DNA from: Neobacillus soli NBRC 102451
GTDB taxonomy: Bacteria > Bacillota > Bacilli > Bacillales > Cytobacillaceae
Reading direction: 5' to 3'
Length of the DNA stretch: 64,000 nt
Assembly (NCBI RefSeq): GCF_001591665.1
Contig: NZ_BCVI01000036.1
Coordinates: 62,001 to 126,000, forward strand
In this document: in pieces, positions 63,509-64,000 of the stretch
How positions within the stretch are numbered: position 1 is the first letter of the stretch
Layout: every line of letters begins with the position of its first letter
Program-made: the position numbers and the translations under genes
The notes under the pieces: model-generated
The model's database searches: none
What the model was told of the DNA's origin: nothing
What the model saw: only the letters and a program-made list of their open reading frames with translations

Positions 63509-64000
63509 TTACTTACCGGCCCATTCCGCCGGGCGTTTTTCAATAAAGGCACTAAGGCCCTCTTTTGCATCTTCTGAGCGGAATAATAGATTTTGTAATT
63601 CTCCTTCGTAACGAATGGCTGCATTTAAAGGCATTTCTTTCCCATTCATTATCGAAAGCTTAATGTTAGAAGCTGCATATGTTGCACTATTAGCAATCTT
63701 TCTTGCATATTCTAATGTTTTTGCACGTGTTTCTTCCTGCGGATAGACACGGTCAACTAATTTTATATTTAGGGCTTCTTGTGGGGTTAATGTTTCCCCT
63801 GTTATATTCAAATCAAGCGCTTTCGAATGGCCAACTTGGCGTGCCAAACGTTGTGTTCCGCCTGTACCAGCCAATACCCCAAGGGTAATTTCAGGCAAGC
63901 CAATCTTACCGGCTTGGTCTCCCATAAACCGCAGGTCACAAGCAAGTGCCATCTCTAGTCCGCCGCCAACGGTATGTCCTTCAAGACAAGCGATCCAAAT
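63509..64000 (-). CDS. Enoyl-CoA hydratase/isomerase (crotonase), N-terminus cut by window edge
   Basis: The frame stays open to 64000. The visible 163 residues begin IWIACLEGHTVGGGLEMALA, then CDLRFMGDQAGKIGLPEITL, both crotonase signatures including the oxyanion-hole GGG. They end in LSAFIEKRPAEWAGK. The product should act on a CoA thioester made in this pathway, perhaps beta-oxidation or ring cleavage. The start lies beyond the window. Confidence 0.88.
   Translation of the reverse strand: MWIACLEGHTVGGGLEMALACDLRFMGDQAGKIGLPEITLGVLAGTGGTQRLARQVGHSKALDLNITGETLTPQEALNIKLVDRVYPQEETRAKTLEYARKIANSATYAASNIKLSIMNGKEMPLNAAIRYEGELQNLLFRSEDAKEGLSAFIEKRPAEWAGK

Noticed and set aside
63382-63624. Minus-strand frame between crotonase and CoA ligase
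   Set aside because: It overlaps the true crotonase C-terminus in another frame and runs through the hairpin.

Overview
The window looks like chromosome of a low-GC Gram-positive spore former of the Bacillaceae, probably Bacillus sensu lato or Neobacillus-like. The signs are AGGAGG-type ribosome binding sites, sigma-A promoters with 17-bp spacers, an S-box leader, a SinR-like regulator, an epsABC head with an EAR-type element, a YteA-type zinc-finger protein and a YozQ-like small protein. The species cannot be fixed from the sequence alone. No rRNA, tRNA, CRISPR array or insertion sequence was recognised.

Positions 1-22,110, all on the minus strand, hold a large exopolysaccharide (eps) operon. 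It starts at a sigma-A promoter (22079-22107) whose spacer contains a SinR-box-like operator. It then runs through epsA, epsB, an EAR-like antitermination element, epsC and epsD-type genes, six further glycosyltransferases, an EpsG-type polymerase, epsL/epsM/epsN-type genes for a bacillosamine-type primer, and an in-operon SinR-like regulator. A distal, AT-rich accessory module follows, with phosphoglycerol genes (TagD-like plus CDP-glycerol transferase), a flippase and a GH43-like protein cut by the window edge.

Positions 22,160-29,403 (minus) hold a complete class II lasso peptide cluster of the paeninodin type. In transcription order it encodes a cyclase, a precursor, an HPr-kinase-like C-terminal kinase, B1, B2, a nucleotidyltransferase and an ABC exporter. 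The precursor is only 41 codons long. Its leader region carries a 16-bp operator that matches the one near epsA at 15 of 16 positions, which suggests the lasso peptide is co-regulated with biofilm matrix.

Positions 29,535-37,441 (plus) are an S-box-controlled methionine operon (metI, metC, yitJ, metH). A 12-copy, 21-bp-period array follows, then a marR-MFS pair with a palindromic operator. Next come an oligopeptide ABC transporter (minus), a small FAD protein with a VOC protein, and an EmrB-type exporter. Then comes a NERD-domain gene bracketed by two more 21-bp-period arrays; one of these abuts the 3' remnant of a pirin gene.

Positions 50,400-56,640 hold small Bacillus-type genes, a likely new quorum-sensing pair (an RRNPP regulator with a 48-codon secreted pro-peptide), and a CorA transporter preceded by a 40-codon leader ORF with an Asp-Pro-Asp-Pro motif in a folded leader. 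A CDF metal exporter follows.

Positions 56,788-64,000 (minus) encode a LivKHMGF-type ABC importer under a cre site and inverted repeats, a benzoate-CoA-ligase-like enzyme and a truncated enoyl-CoA hydratase. Together they suggest uptake and CoA activation of an organic, possibly aromatic, acid.
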